Translations under genes and position numbers: made by a program
NCBI GenBank assembly: GCA_023382435.1
Contig: JAHDVS010000019.1
Location: 1-43,228, forward strand
Origin: Thermoleophilia bacterium
GTDB lineage: Bacteria > Actinomycetota > Thermoleophilia > Gaiellales > Gaiellaceae
DNA length: 43,228 nucleotides
Direction: 5' to 3'
The notes under the pieces: model-generated
What the model saw: the letters and a program-made list of their open reading frames with translations, nothing else
The model's database searches: none
Told to the model about the DNA's origin: nothing
Shown here: in pieces, positions 23,100-31,081 of the stretch
Layout: each line of letters begins with the position of its first letter
How positions within the stretch are numbered: the first letter of the stretch is position 1

Positions 23100-26000
23100 G
23101 TGTTCGAGCGGCTCCCATCCGTTCCCGATCATGCTGCGCTCGAGCAGGACGTGCTCGAGCTCTGGGAGGAGCGCCGCGTGTTCGAGCGGCTGCGGGAGCG
23201 CAACGCGGACGGCCCGGTCTGGAGCTTCATCGACGGTCCGATCACCGCGAACAAGCGGATGGGCGTGCACCACATGTGGGGCCGCACCCTCAAGGACGTG
23301 TTCCAGCGCTACAAGGCGCTGCGCGGCTACCACCAGCGCTACCAGAACGGCTTCGACTGCCAGGGGCTCTGGGTCGAGGTCGGCGTCGAGCGCGAGCTCG
23401 GGCTGAACTCGAAGCGGGAGATCGAGGAGTTCGGGCTCGCCGAGTTCTCGCGGCGCTGCCGCGACAAGGTCGCGTGGTCGGCCGGGGCGATCACCGAGCA
23501 GTCGAAGCGGCTCGGCATGTGGATGGACTGGGGAAACGACTACTTCACGTTCTCGGACACGAACATCGAGTACATCTGGCGCTTTCTCGCGATCGTCCAT
23601 GAGCGCGGCTGGCTCTACCGGGGGCACCGCTCGACGGAGTGGTGCCCGCGCTGCGGGACGTCGATCTCGCAGCACGAGCTGGCCGGCTACTACTTCGACA
23701 AGGTCGATCCCTCCCTGTTCGTCCGCTTCCCGCTCGTGGGGCGGGAAGGGGAGGCGCTCGTCGTCTGGACGACGACCCCGTGGACGCTGCCCGCGAACGT
23801 CGCGGCCGCCGTGCTCCCGGACGCGGACTACGCGCTGCTCCCGGGGGGCGACTGGGTTGCCGCCGCCCGTCACCCGGACGCCGAGCCGGTGCGGGTCGTC
23901 AAGGGATCGGAGCTCGTCGGGCTCGCCTACACGGGGCCGTTTCACGAGCTGCCGGCGGCGGGCGGGGTCGAGCACCGCGTGATCGCGTGGGACGAGGTCT
24001 CCCTCGAGGAGGGCAGCGGGATCGTCCACATCGCCCCCGGCTGCGGCGGCGAGGACTTCGAGCTGTCGAAGACCCATGAGCTGCCGGTTCTCGCCCCGGT
24101 CGACGAGGCGGGCCGCTTCTACCCGAGCTACGGGTGGCTCGCCGGGCTCTCGACCGTGGAGGCTGCCGACCGGATCGTCGACGACCTGCGCGAGCGCGGG
24201 CTGCTCGCGGGCGCCGGCGAGATCGAGCATCGCTACCCGTTCTGCTGGCGCTGCGAGACGCCGCTGATCTTCCGGCTCACGGACGACTGGTTCATCGCCG
24301 CCGACCCGGTCCGGCCGCAGCTGCTCGAGGCGAACGCGGCCGTCGAGTGGACGCCCGACTACTTCGGCAAGCGGATGGACGACTGGCTCAGGAACATGGA
24401 CGACTGGAACATCTCCCGCCAGCGCTACTTCGGCCTGCCGCTGCCGTTCTACCCCTGCGCCTGCGGCCACCTGAACGTGATCGGGTCGCTCGCCGAGCTG
24501 AACGAGCGCGCGACGGCCGGCCTCGAGGGGCTCGAGGAGCTGCACCGGCCCTGGATCGACGAGGTCACGATCCGCTGCGAGAGCTGCGGCGGGGACGTCC
24601 ACCGGATTCCCGAGGTCGGGGACGTCTGGCTCGACGCGGGCATCGTCCCGTTCGCGACGCTCGGCTGGCGCAACCCGAGCGCGGTCGCGGGCGGCTACGC
24701 GACCGGCGCGTCGCGTGGGCTGTCCGGCGCGGACCTGCCCGACCACTCCTACTGGGAGCGCTGGTTCCCGGCCCACTGGGTCTCTGAGATGCGCGAGCAG
24801 ATCCGGCTCTGGTTCTACTCGCTGCTCTTCATGTCGGTCGTGCTCGAGGGCCGTGCCCCCTACCGCCAGGTGCTGTCGTACGAGAAGCTGCTCGACGAGG
24901 ACGGCCGCGCCATGCACGGCTCGCTCGGGAACGCGATCGACGCGGATGAGGCGTTCGCCCGGATGGGCGCGGACGTGATGCGCTGGATGTACTGCGCGCA
25001 GCCTCCGAGCCAGAACATCCGCTTCGGCTTCGGCCCCGCCGAGCTGGTCAAGCGCAAGCTGCTCACGACCTGGAACTCCGTCTCGTTCCTCGTCACCTAC
25101 GGCGGAATCGAGGGCTTCCGCCCCCGCTACGACGATCTCGCCGGCACGATCGCGAGCGCGGAGCTGCGGCCGCTCGACCGCTGGCTCCTCGCGCGCACGC
25201 AGGAGCTCCTCGCCGACGCAACCCGCGCCTACGAGTCGTTCATGACCGTAGGCGTGATCCGCGCATTCGAGGCGTTCGTCGACGACCTCTCGAACTGGTA
25301 CATCCGCCGCTCCCGCCGGCGCTTCTACGAGTACGACGACGCGGCTTTCCGCACGCTCTGGTACGCGCTCGTCCAGGCCGTCCGGGTGATCGGGCCCGTG
25401 ATGCCGTTCCTCGCCGAGCACCTCTGGCAGCGTCTCGTTGCCGGGCCATGCGACGACGCTCCCGACAGCGTCTTCCTTGCCGGCTGGCCGGAGCCGCTCG
25501 CGGAGCTCGCGGACGAGGCGCTCGTCGCGGAGGTCGCGGACGCCCGCCAGGCGATCGAGCTCGGCCGGGCCGCGCGCCAGGCGGCCGGGGTGAAGCTGCG
25601 CCAGCCGCTTCGCCGCGTCGTCGTCTGCGCGCCCGATCCGGAGCGCCAGGAGGCGATCGCCCGCCAGGTGGAGGAGGTCGCGGGCGAGCTGAACGTGAAG
25701 GAGGTCGAGCTCGCCCCCGACCCGTCCGGGGTGGCGACGCTGCGGGCGACGTCTCGGCTCGACCTCGTAGGGCCCCGGATCGGAGCCGGCCTGCCCGACC
25801 TGCGCCGCAGGCTCGCCGAGGGTGACTTCGACGTGGACGGCGGTCGCCTGCGCGCCGGGCCCCACGAGCTGGTCGCCGGTGAGTACGCGCTCGAGTACGT
25901 GGCCCGGGACGGATACGCGGTCGCGCAGGACGCCGATCTCGTCGTGGCGGTCGACACGCGCATCGACGGCGCGCTCGAGCTCGAGGGCCGCGCGCTCGAC

Positions 26001-26183
26001 GTGATTCACCAGGTGCAGCGGCTGCGCAGGGAGGCGGGGCTCGAGATCACCGACCGGATCCTGCTCGCCCACGACGACGAGGCGGTGTTCGCCGCCCACG
26101 GCGAGCGGATCGCGCGCGAGACGCTCGCCGTCGGGATCGAGCGACGGGCGGGCGAGAGCCTCTCGGTCGTCAGGGTGTCGTGA
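23100..26183 (+). CDS. ileS: Isoleucyl-tRNA synthetase-like class I tRNA ligase, atypical signature motifs
   Basis: A 1027-residue class I aminoacyl-tRNA synthetase best matching IleRS of the long (type 2) form. Seen: editing domain with VVWTTTPWTLPANVAAAV and GIVHIAPGCGGEDFEL, zinc-type cysteines WCPRCG and FCWRCETPLIF plus CACGH and CESCGG, the tryptophan-rich SRQRYFGLPLPFYPC, and the anticodon-binding C-terminal region. The HIGH site reads HHMW (residues 57-60) in GVHHMWGRTLKD. The KMSKS site reads AMHGS (604-608) in AMHGSLGNAID, lacking both lysines. Such motifs occur in a divergent group usually annotated IleRS (from memory). Function as the essential IleRS is likely but not proven. The stop overlaps convergent ispH by 14 bases. 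Confidence 0.82.
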   Translation: MFERLPSVPDHAALEQDVLELWEERRVFERLRERNADGPVWSFIDGPITANKRMGVHHMWGRTLKDVFQRYKALRGYHQRYQNGFDCQGLWVEVGVERELGLNSKREIEEFGLAEFSRRCRDKVAWSAGAITEQSKRLGMWMDWGNDYFTFSDTNIEYIWRFLAIVHERGWLYRGHRSTEWCPRCGTSISQHELAGYYFDKVDPSLFVRFPLVGREGEALVVWTTTPWTLPANVAAAVLPDADYALLPGGDWVAAARHPDAEPVRVVKGSELVGLAYTGPFHELPAAGGVEHRVIAWDEVSLEEGSGIVHIAPGCGGEDFELSKTHELPVLAPVDEAGRFYPSYGWLAGLSTVEAADRIVDDLRERGLLAGAGEIEHRYPFCWRCETPLIFRLTDDWFIAADPVRPQLLEANAAVEWTPDYFGKRMDDWLRNMDDWNISRQRYFGLPLPFYPCACGHLNVIGSLAELNERATAGLEGLEELHRPWIDEVTIRCESCGGDVHRIPEVGDVWLDAGIVPFATLGWRNPSAVAGGYATGASRGLSGADLPDHSYWERWFPAHWVSEMREQIRLWFYSLLFMSVVLEGRAPYRQVLSYEKLLDEDGRAMHGSLGNAIDADEAFARMGADVMRWMYCAQPPSQNIRFGFGPAELVKRKLLTTWNSVSFLVTYGGIEGFRPRYDDLAGTIASAELRPLDRWLLARTQELLADATRAYESFMTVGVIRAFEAFVDDLSNWYIRRSRRRFYEYDDAAFRTLWYALVQAVRVIGPVMPFLAEHLWQRLVAGPCDDAPDSVFLAGWPEPLAELADEALVAEVADARQAIELGRAARQAAGVKLRQPLRRVVVCAPDPERQEAIARQVEEVAGELNVKEVELAPDPSGVATLRATSRLDLVGPRIGAGLPDLRRRLAEGDFDVDGGRLRAGPHELVAGEYALEYVARDGYAVAQDADLVVAVDTRIDGALELEGRALDVIHQVQRLRREAGLEITDRILLAHDDEAVFAAHGERIARETLAVGIERRAGESLSVVRVS

Positions 26184-27117
26184 GCGCCTCGCCGGGCGCG
26201 AGCACCGGCAGGCGGAACGTCACGTCTTCGCGCACCGAGCTGTGCGGCCGGACCTCCACGGCGCCGCGCTCGCGAAACCACGCGCAGACCGATCGGACGA
26301 GGTGCTCGGGCGCGGACGCCCCGGAAGTGAGCCCGACGGTGTCGACGCCGACGAGCCAGCGCTCGCGGATTCCCGCCTCGTCGTCGATCAAGTGGGCGGG
26401 CACACCGCCGGCGCGCGCCACCTCGACGAGCCGGGTCGAGTTCGAGCTGCTCGAGGAGCCGACGACGAGCACGAGCTCGACCTCGCGCAGGAGCGCCTTG
26501 ACCGCCCGCTGGCGGTTCGCGGTCGCGTAACAGATGTCATCGCGGCGGGGTGCCTCGATCCCGGGGAACCGGTGCCGGAGCACGTCCACGATCGCTGCGG
26601 CGTCGTCCACGGACAGGGTCGTCTGCATCACGTAGGCGACCGGGCCCGGGCGGGGGAGCTCGATCAGCTCGGCCTCAGCCGTCGTCTGGACGAGCACGAT
26701 CGAGCCGGGCGCCTCCCCGATCGTCCCGACCACCTCGTCATGGCCTGCATGACCGATCAGCACGATCGTGTAGCCGAGCGCGGCATAGGTGCGCGCCTCG
26801 GAGTGCACTTTCGACACGAGCGGACACGTGGTGTCGACGACGCGCAGCCCGCGGGCGCGGGCGGCCGCGTACACGTCCGGTGCGACCCCGTGGGCGGCGA
26901 GGATCACGACCTCGCCTGCCGGCACGTCCTCCTCCGAGTCGACGAACACGACGCCGCGCTCCTCGAGATCGCGGACGACGTGGGTGTTGTGGACGATCTG
27001 GCGGCGCACGAAGACGGGAGCACCCCAGAGCTCGAGAGCCTGCTCAACCGTGTCGATCGCCCTCTCGACCCCCGCGCAGTAGCCGCGGGGCGAGGCGAGG
27101 AGAACTCTTCGTACCAC
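26170..27117 (-). CDS. ispH: 4-hydroxy-3-methylbut-2-enyl diphosphate reductase
   Basis: The [4Fe-4S] enzyme that makes isopentenyl and dimethylallyl diphosphate at the end of the MEP pathway. A 315-residue protein with all three cluster cysteines: Cys14 (RGYCAGVERA), Cys98 (VVDTTCPLVSKVH) and Cys196 (DDICYATANRQ). Substrate histidines are present in HNTHVVRDL, AAHGVAP and IGHAGHDE, as is the conserved SSSSSNSTRLVEVA segment. GTG 27117 has TACCAT 8 bases upstream on the minus strand (27131 to 27126). Confidence 0.97.
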   Translation of the reverse strand: MVRRVLLASPRGYCAGVERAIDTVEQALELWGAPVFVRRQIVHNTHVVRDLEERGVVFVDSEEDVPAGEVVILAAHGVAPDVYAAARARGLRVVDTTCPLVSKVHSEARTYAALGYTIVLIGHAGHDEVVGTIGEAPGSIVLVQTTAEAELIELPRPGPVAYVMQTTLSVDDAAAIVDVLRHRFPGIEAPRRDDICYATANRQRAVKALLREVELVLVVGSSSSSNSTRLVEVARAGGVPAHLIDDEAGIRERWLVGVDTVGLTSGASAPEHLVRSVCAWFRERGAVEVRPHSSVREDVTFRLPVLAPGEALTTP

Positions 27118-27172
27118 CGCGACCGATGGTAGCCACGCGACCCGCGCGGGCGGGCGGTGAACCGCCGCTCCG

Positions 27173-28159
27173 CTAGCCGGGCGCCCTCGTCACGCGCGCG
27201 GTCTGGGCGAGGCCGACGCCGAGCAGGACGAGCAGGCAGCCGGCAATCTGCCCGCCGGCGAGCTCCTCGCCGAGCCACGCGTACGCGACGAGAGCCGCGA
27301 CCACCGGCTCGAGCATCGCGATCACCGTCACGCGGGTCGGCGAGAGGTGGCGCAGCGCCCCGAAGACGAGCAGGAACGGGACGAACGTGCCGAGGACGAG
27401 CACGAGCGCGAGCAGCACCGGGAACGGCAGGTTGACCTGGGCGATCCGACCGAGCAGCGAGACGTCGTCGTCGAGCACACCTGCCGGGAAGGTCCACCAC
27501 GGCTGCGCGAACGTCCAGAAGACGAGCGTGACGATGAAGCCGATCGCGGGCAGCGAGAGCGTCTCACGCCCGCGCTCGAGGCTGCGGTCGGCGAGCAGGA
27601 TCCAGCCCGCGTAGGCGAGCGAGGCGACGAGAGACGCCGCGACGCCGCCGCCGTCGAGGCCGCTGGCGCCGCTCCACAGCTCGACGACGAGCGAGAGCCC
27701 CGCGAGGGCGAGGGCGAGCGCGAGCCAGAGACGCCGCCTCACCGGCTCGCGGACGTAGAAGCGCGCCCAGAGGGCCACCCAGACCGGGGACAGGTACTGG
27801 AGCACGAGCGCGACACCGATCTCCAGCCGCTCGATCGCGACGAAGTAGAAGAACTGGACGAACGCGAGGCAGAGACCGAACGCGACCAGCCACGGCAGCT
27901 CGCGCAGGCGGACGAGCAGCGCCCTGGGCTTCACCGCGAGGACGAGCGCGGTGAACAGGATCGCCCCGCCGAGGGCGCGCACCTCGGAGAGACGGAAGCT
28001 CGAGAGCCCCGACTGGAGGATCACCTTGCTCAGCACCCCGTTTGCGGCCCACAGCGACGCAGCCGACACGACCATCGCATACCCGAGCAGGGGCCGCTGC
28101 CGCGCGGCCGGCCGGGCCTCGAGCTCGGCCAGCTCGGGCGTGGTCGGGGCGTCGAGCAC
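27173..28159 (-). CDS. EamA-family (DMT) transporter
   Basis: A 328-residue membrane protein with ten hydrophobic helices in two EamA repeats (about 25-155 and 170-310). Seen: SLWAANGVLSKVILQSGLS after the first helix, conserved Pro-containing helix ends such as YLSPVWVALWARF, and in the second half LSPTRVTVIAMLEPVVAALVAY, the typical repeat end. Probably exports a metabolite, unidentified. GTG 28159 has TAGCCT 6 bases upstream (28171 to 28166, minus strand). Confidence 0.92.
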   Translation of the reverse strand: MLDAPTTPELAELEARPAARQRPLLGYAMVVSAASLWAANGVLSKVILQSGLSSFRLSEVRALGGAILFTALVLAVKPRALLVRLRELPWLVAFGLCLAFVQFFYFVAIERLEIGVALVLQYLSPVWVALWARFYVREPVRRRLWLALALALAGLSLVVELWSGASGLDGGGVAASLVASLAYAGWILLADRSLERGRETLSLPAIGFIVTLVFWTFAQPWWTFPAGVLDDDVSLLGRIAQVNLPFPVLLALVLVLGTFVPFLLVFGALRHLSPTRVTVIAMLEPVVAALVAYAWLGEELAGGQIAGCLLVLLGVGLAQTARVTRAPG

Positions 28160-28216
28160 CGCCCGAGGCTACCAGCGTCCCGCCCGCCCGGCGGCGCTGT
28201 CACACTGTGGGCGAGA

Positions 28217-28290
28217 CGGGACGTGGCGCAGCCTGGTAGCGCACCTGCTTTGGGAGCAGGGGGTCGCCGGTTCGAATCCGGCCGTCCCGA
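28217..28290 (+). tRNA. tRNA-Pro (anticodon TGG)
   Basis: Acceptor arms CGGGACG and CGTCCCG, discriminator A at 28290, anticodon stem CCTGC/GCAGG around TTTGGGA (anticodon TGG), and T-loop GGTTCGAATCC. CCA is not encoded. The 3' end (GCCGTCCCGATC including two following bases) is duplicated at 31013-31024. Confidence 0.96.
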
Positions 28291-28292
28291 TC
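28281..28292 (+). repeat. 12-base direct repeat, tRNA copy (left end of RM island)
   Basis: GCCGTCCCGATC: the last ten bases of tRNA-Pro and the two following bases. The identical sequence occurs at 31013-31024. The flanking bases differ (G/A on the left, G/A on the right), so the match is exactly 12. Confidence 0.8.
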
Positions 28293-28297
28293 GAGCG

Positions 28298-29272
28298 CTA
28301 CTGCTGCTGGCCCCCGCCCCGTGGCTCTCGCGGTACGCCCCCCGCCTGGAGGAAGGCATCGAGAGCGCCGAGGTCGTGATCGAAGAAGATCAGCATCCCC
28401 TGGCCCTGTGCGTCGAGCAGGTTCTTTGCGCTGTAGACACCCGAGATCACGGCGGCCGTCTGGACCCCGCCGCCGAACTGCTCACGCCACGCGCGGCGCT
28501 TGCCGTCCGTCTCCCGAATCAGTCTCTTGTAGGAGTTGGTCGCTGAGTTCGAGACCTTGCACTCGATCGTCAGCAGGACGCCGCTACGCAGGAGCACCGG
28601 CACGTCGGACTTGTGCCCGGCGACAAGCTGCTCGGTGGTGAACTCGCCGAGGCCGAGGAGGTCGCGAACGTTCGCGGGCACGATCCCGAGCGATTGGACG
28701 TACCGCGGCCCGAGTGACTGCGATCGCTTCCCGAACTCCGCAGGAGATACGAAGGTCAAGCCGGAGGCGGTTAGCTGCGCTCGTACCGCCTTCTCCTGGG
28801 CGCGGGAGCTCTCCATGCGCTGACTTGTGCCCTGCTGCTGGATCGCCCACAGCTCGGCCGTAACATCGACGGCACGCTGGATCAACTCGGGTGTCGGATC
28901 GCCCGGCGGATCCTCGGCCATCCACGGGAACCGCTCGCGACCCAGGAAGGCAAGCAACGTCTCGACCGGGCCCAGCGTTCTGGCGATCACCTTGAAGTTG
29001 TCCTCGCTGAGCTGGGGGACGGTGATGAAGCGCGCCGGTGCCAGAAGCGTGCGGTTCTCGGGCCGAGTGAAGAACGCCGGGTCAGCCCGGAGCGCGCGCA
29101 GGTTGTCGGTCCTGGCGAGCAGCTGGCTGACCGCCTGAGTACACCGCGCCTTCAATTCAATGTATTCGTCCTGGAGCCCGCGGCCCCAGCTCGCCACGAA
29201 GAGCTCGATCGAGCGCTCCCGGCGCTCCGCCAGCTCCGCCTCGCTCCAGAACGGAAAGGGGACGTGGGTCAC
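28298..29272 (-). CDS. XamI-like type II restriction endonuclease
   Basis: A 324-residue protein resembling the XamI restriction endonuclease family, whose prototype cuts within GTCGAC (family recall). Seen: an alpha-helical N-terminal half with WSEAELAERRERSIELF and LLAFLGRERFPW, then a PD-(D/E)xK-like core: SDVPVLLRSGVLLTIECKVSNSATNSYKRL with Asp, then Glu-Cys-Lys as the metal-binding ExK. AAVISGVYSAKNLLDAQGQGMLIFFDHD completes the core. GTG 29272 has TAGGCT 9 bases upstream (29287 to 29282). Paired divergently with the methylase. Confidence 0.75.
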   Translation of the reverse strand: MTHVPFPFWSEAELAERRERSIELFVASWGRGLQDEYIELKARCTQAVSQLLARTDNLRALRADPAFFTRPENRTLLAPARFITVPQLSEDNFKVIARTLGPVETLLAFLGRERFPWMAEDPPGDPTPELIQRAVDVTAELWAIQQQGTSQRMESSRAQEKAVRAQLTASGLTFVSPAEFGKRSQSLGPRYVQSLGIVPANVRDLLGLGEFTTEQLVAGHKSDVPVLLRSGVLLTIECKVSNSATNSYKRLIRETDGKRRAWREQFGGGVQTAAVISGVYSAKNLLDAQGQGMLIFFDHDLGALDAFLQAGGVPREPRGGGQQQ

Positions 29273-29281
29273 GGTCGCAAC

Positions 29282-29384
29282 AGCCTAGATCGACCGCGTG
29301 CGGATTGGGAAGCTGGCGTGACCGTGGCGAAACGGTGCCGAAATCGTCCAGCCACCGGCAGTCATCCGGTCGCGGCCCTACCCT
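29282..29384. promoter_or_regulatory. Divergent promoters of the restriction-modification pair
   Basis: The 118-base space between the two genes has TAGGCT (minus strand, 29287 to 29282) 9 bases before the endonuclease GTG and TACCCT (29379-29384) 6 bases before the methylase ATG. Both resemble leaderless -10 elements used by the host genes. No control-protein box or regulator gene is seen. Confidence 0.45.
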
Positions 29385-29390
29385 GGGAAG

Positions 29391-31013
29391 ATGACGCCCG
29401 AGGCGGTCATCGAGTCGCTCGTCGTCAGCACGCAACTGCGCGCCGGCTGTCGCGACGAGGAAGGGCTTCGCGCCGCCTGGAAAGAGGTGCTCTCCGGGCT
29501 CGATCTGCCACCTCTTGCGCTCGCTGCAGCGCGGAACGGGATCGACGTCATCGGGGCTGCCTATGCACGCCTCTTCACCGGCCGGCAGCGTCGACCGCTG
29601 GGGCAGTTCTACACGCCGTTCTGGGCGGGTGACGTGATGGCCGGCTGGATTCTCGAAGGGGCTCCCGAGCGCGTGCTCGATCCCGGCGTTGGCTCGGGAG
29701 CGCTCTCGATCTCGGTCGCGCAGCATCCGCGACGAGGACCCGCGCGGATCCTGGGCGTTGACGCCGATCCGGTGGCGATAGAGATGGCCCACGCGAATGC
29801 CAGGCTGCGGGGCATCACGGGCTTCGAGGGCCGCGTCTGCGACTTCCTGTCGGACGAGGTCGGGATCACGCCCGACGCGGTGATCTGCAATCCGCCCTAC
29901 TCGCGCCACCATGCGATCCCGGAGCAAGAGAAGCGCGCGATTCACGAAGGACTTGAGCGCCGGCTCGGGCTGAAGCTGAGCGGCCTGGCCGGCCTGCATG
30001 TCCTCTTCCTCGTCCGCGCCCTCGAGCTCGCAGCGCCGGATGCGCGACTTGCGTTCATCACGCCCTCGGACTGGCTCGACGTCAACTACGGGCGGAAGGT
30101 CAAGGAGTACCTTCTGGAGCGGGCGCAAGTCGAGGCCATGATCCTGATCGAGCCCGAGCGCCTGTTCTTCGATGGCGTGCTTACGACTGCGGCGATCACG
30201 TTGATCCGGAAGGGATGCACGGGCGGCGAGACCGCGCTCATCCGGCTCAGCGGTGATCTTCCCGCTCCCGAGGACGTGATCGCGGTGATCTCACACGGCC
30301 AGGGTGGGTTGCCGCGCGAGAGCGTTTGCCTGAGTGCAGACGCAAAGTGGGCACGGCACCGGCCGCGGAAGCGCAGAGGGATGCGCCTTGGAGAAGTGGC
30401 TCGTATCCGCCGGGGGATCGCGACCGGGGCAAACGGCTTCTTCGTCTTGTCCGAGCGGGCGCGACGCCGGCTGGGCATCCCGACTGCGCAACTCGCGCCC
30501 TGTCTGGCCTCACCGAAAGTGATCGAAGGCAATGAGGTCTCCGCTGAATCGCTGGAATCGCTGCCCGAGGATGTTCCGCGCTGGCTCGTCGATTGCCGCG
30601 ACGGCAGCGAGATCGAGCGTGATACCCCGCTCGGACGCTACCTCAGGCACGGTCGTGATCGCCTGCGGGTGCACGAGGGCTACCTGGCGTCTCGACGACG
30701 ACCGTGGCACGCCCAGGAGATGCGCGCGAGCTGCCCAATCGTGTTCTCGTACTTCAACCGCGAGCGCCCCCGCTTCGTCAGGAATCGTGCCGGGGCGGTT
30801 CCGCTCAACAACTGGCTCATCGTGGAGCCGAAACCGGGAGTCAACACCGATCGCCTCTTCGAGACGCTCACGAGCCCGGCATTCATCGAGCGCCTGGCCG
30901 ACCACAGCAGGGTCTATGGCGGAGGGCTCTGGAAACTCGAGCCGAAGGAGCTCGAAGCCGTACGGCTTCCGCGTGGCGGCCGAGGCTCGCTCATAGCGCC
31001 CGATCTGACATAG
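29391..31013 (+). CDS. DNA N6-adenine methyltransferase (gamma class, restriction partner)
   Basis: A 540-residue DNA methylase partnered with the neighbouring endonuclease, expected to protect the same site. Order of motifs is X-I-IV: RRPLGQFYTPFWAGDVM (motif X), LDPGVGSGALSIS (motif I, SAM binding), VDADPVAIEMA (II), and catalytic NPPYSRHH (IV), as in TaqI/Eco57I-type adenine methylases. A C-terminal target-recognition region (about 330-530) contains GEVARIRRGIATGANGFFVL and ends LKLEPKELEAVRLP-like sequence. TACCCT is 6 bases before the ATG. No restriction domain is fused. Confidence 0.92.
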   Translation: MTPEAVIESLVVSTQLRAGCRDEEGLRAAWKEVLSGLDLPPLALAAARNGIDVIGAAYARLFTGRQRRPLGQFYTPFWAGDVMAGWILEGAPERVLDPGVGSGALSISVAQHPRRGPARILGVDADPVAIEMAHANARLRGITGFEGRVCDFLSDEVGITPDAVICNPPYSRHHAIPEQEKRAIHEGLERRLGLKLSGLAGLHVLFLVRALELAAPDARLAFITPSDWLDVNYGRKVKEYLLERAQVEAMILIEPERLFFDGVLTTAAITLIRKGCTGGETALIRLSGDLPAPEDVIAVISHGQGGLPRESVCLSADAKWARHRPRKRRGMRLGEVARIRRGIATGANGFFVLSERARRRLGIPTAQLAPCLASPKVIEGNEVSAESLESLPEDVPRWLVDCRDGSEIERDTPLGRYLRHGRDRLRVHEGYLASRRRPWHAQEMRASCPIVFSYFNRERPRFVRNRAGAVPLNNWLIVEPKPGVNTDRLFETLTSPAFIERLADHSRVYGGGLWKLEPKELEAVRLPRGGRGSLIAPDLT

Positions 31014-31024
31014 CCGTCCCGATC
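31013..31024 (+). repeat. 12-base direct repeat (right end of RM island)
   Basis: GCCGTCCCGATC, identical to the 3' end of tRNA-Pro at 28281-28292; its first base is the last base of the methylase stop codon. Confidence 0.8.
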
Positions 31025-31068
31025 AGCATCCCTTACACCGGCCTGCTTTTCTCCTCACACGGGCCGCC

Positions 31069-31074
31069 TAGGGT
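31069..31074 (+). promoter_or_regulatory. -10 element (TAGGGT)
   Basis: TAGGGT is 7 bases before the GTG at 31082 and defines the start of the exported protein, whose frame is open far upstream through the methylase. Confidence 0.5.
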
Positions 31075-31081
31075 GGGGCCC

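Larger units (their letters stand above)
28293..31024. mobile_element. Restriction-modification island at tRNA-Pro
   Basis: A 2.7-kb segment between two 12-base repeats of the tRNA-Pro 3' end, consisting of a divergent restriction endonuclease and DNA methylase that fill it almost end to end: the endonuclease stop is 5 bases from the left repeat and the methylase TAG shares one base with the right repeat. No integrase or transposase is present. Base composition is lower: a hand count gives 67% G+C for 30301-30360 against 77% for 5041-5100. This layout suggests site-specific entry at the tRNA with mobility functions supplied elsewhere or lost. Confidence 0.65.

Noticed and set aside
26170-26183. 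The ileS/ispH 3' overlap as a frameshift or assembly error
   Set aside because: Both proteins have complete, family-typical C-termini. Short convergent overlaps also occur at 7261-7277 and 40130-40140.
28293-31024. An integrase or transposase within the RM island
   Set aside because: Both reading directions are filled by the endonuclease and methylase; no further ORF with recombinase motifs is visible.
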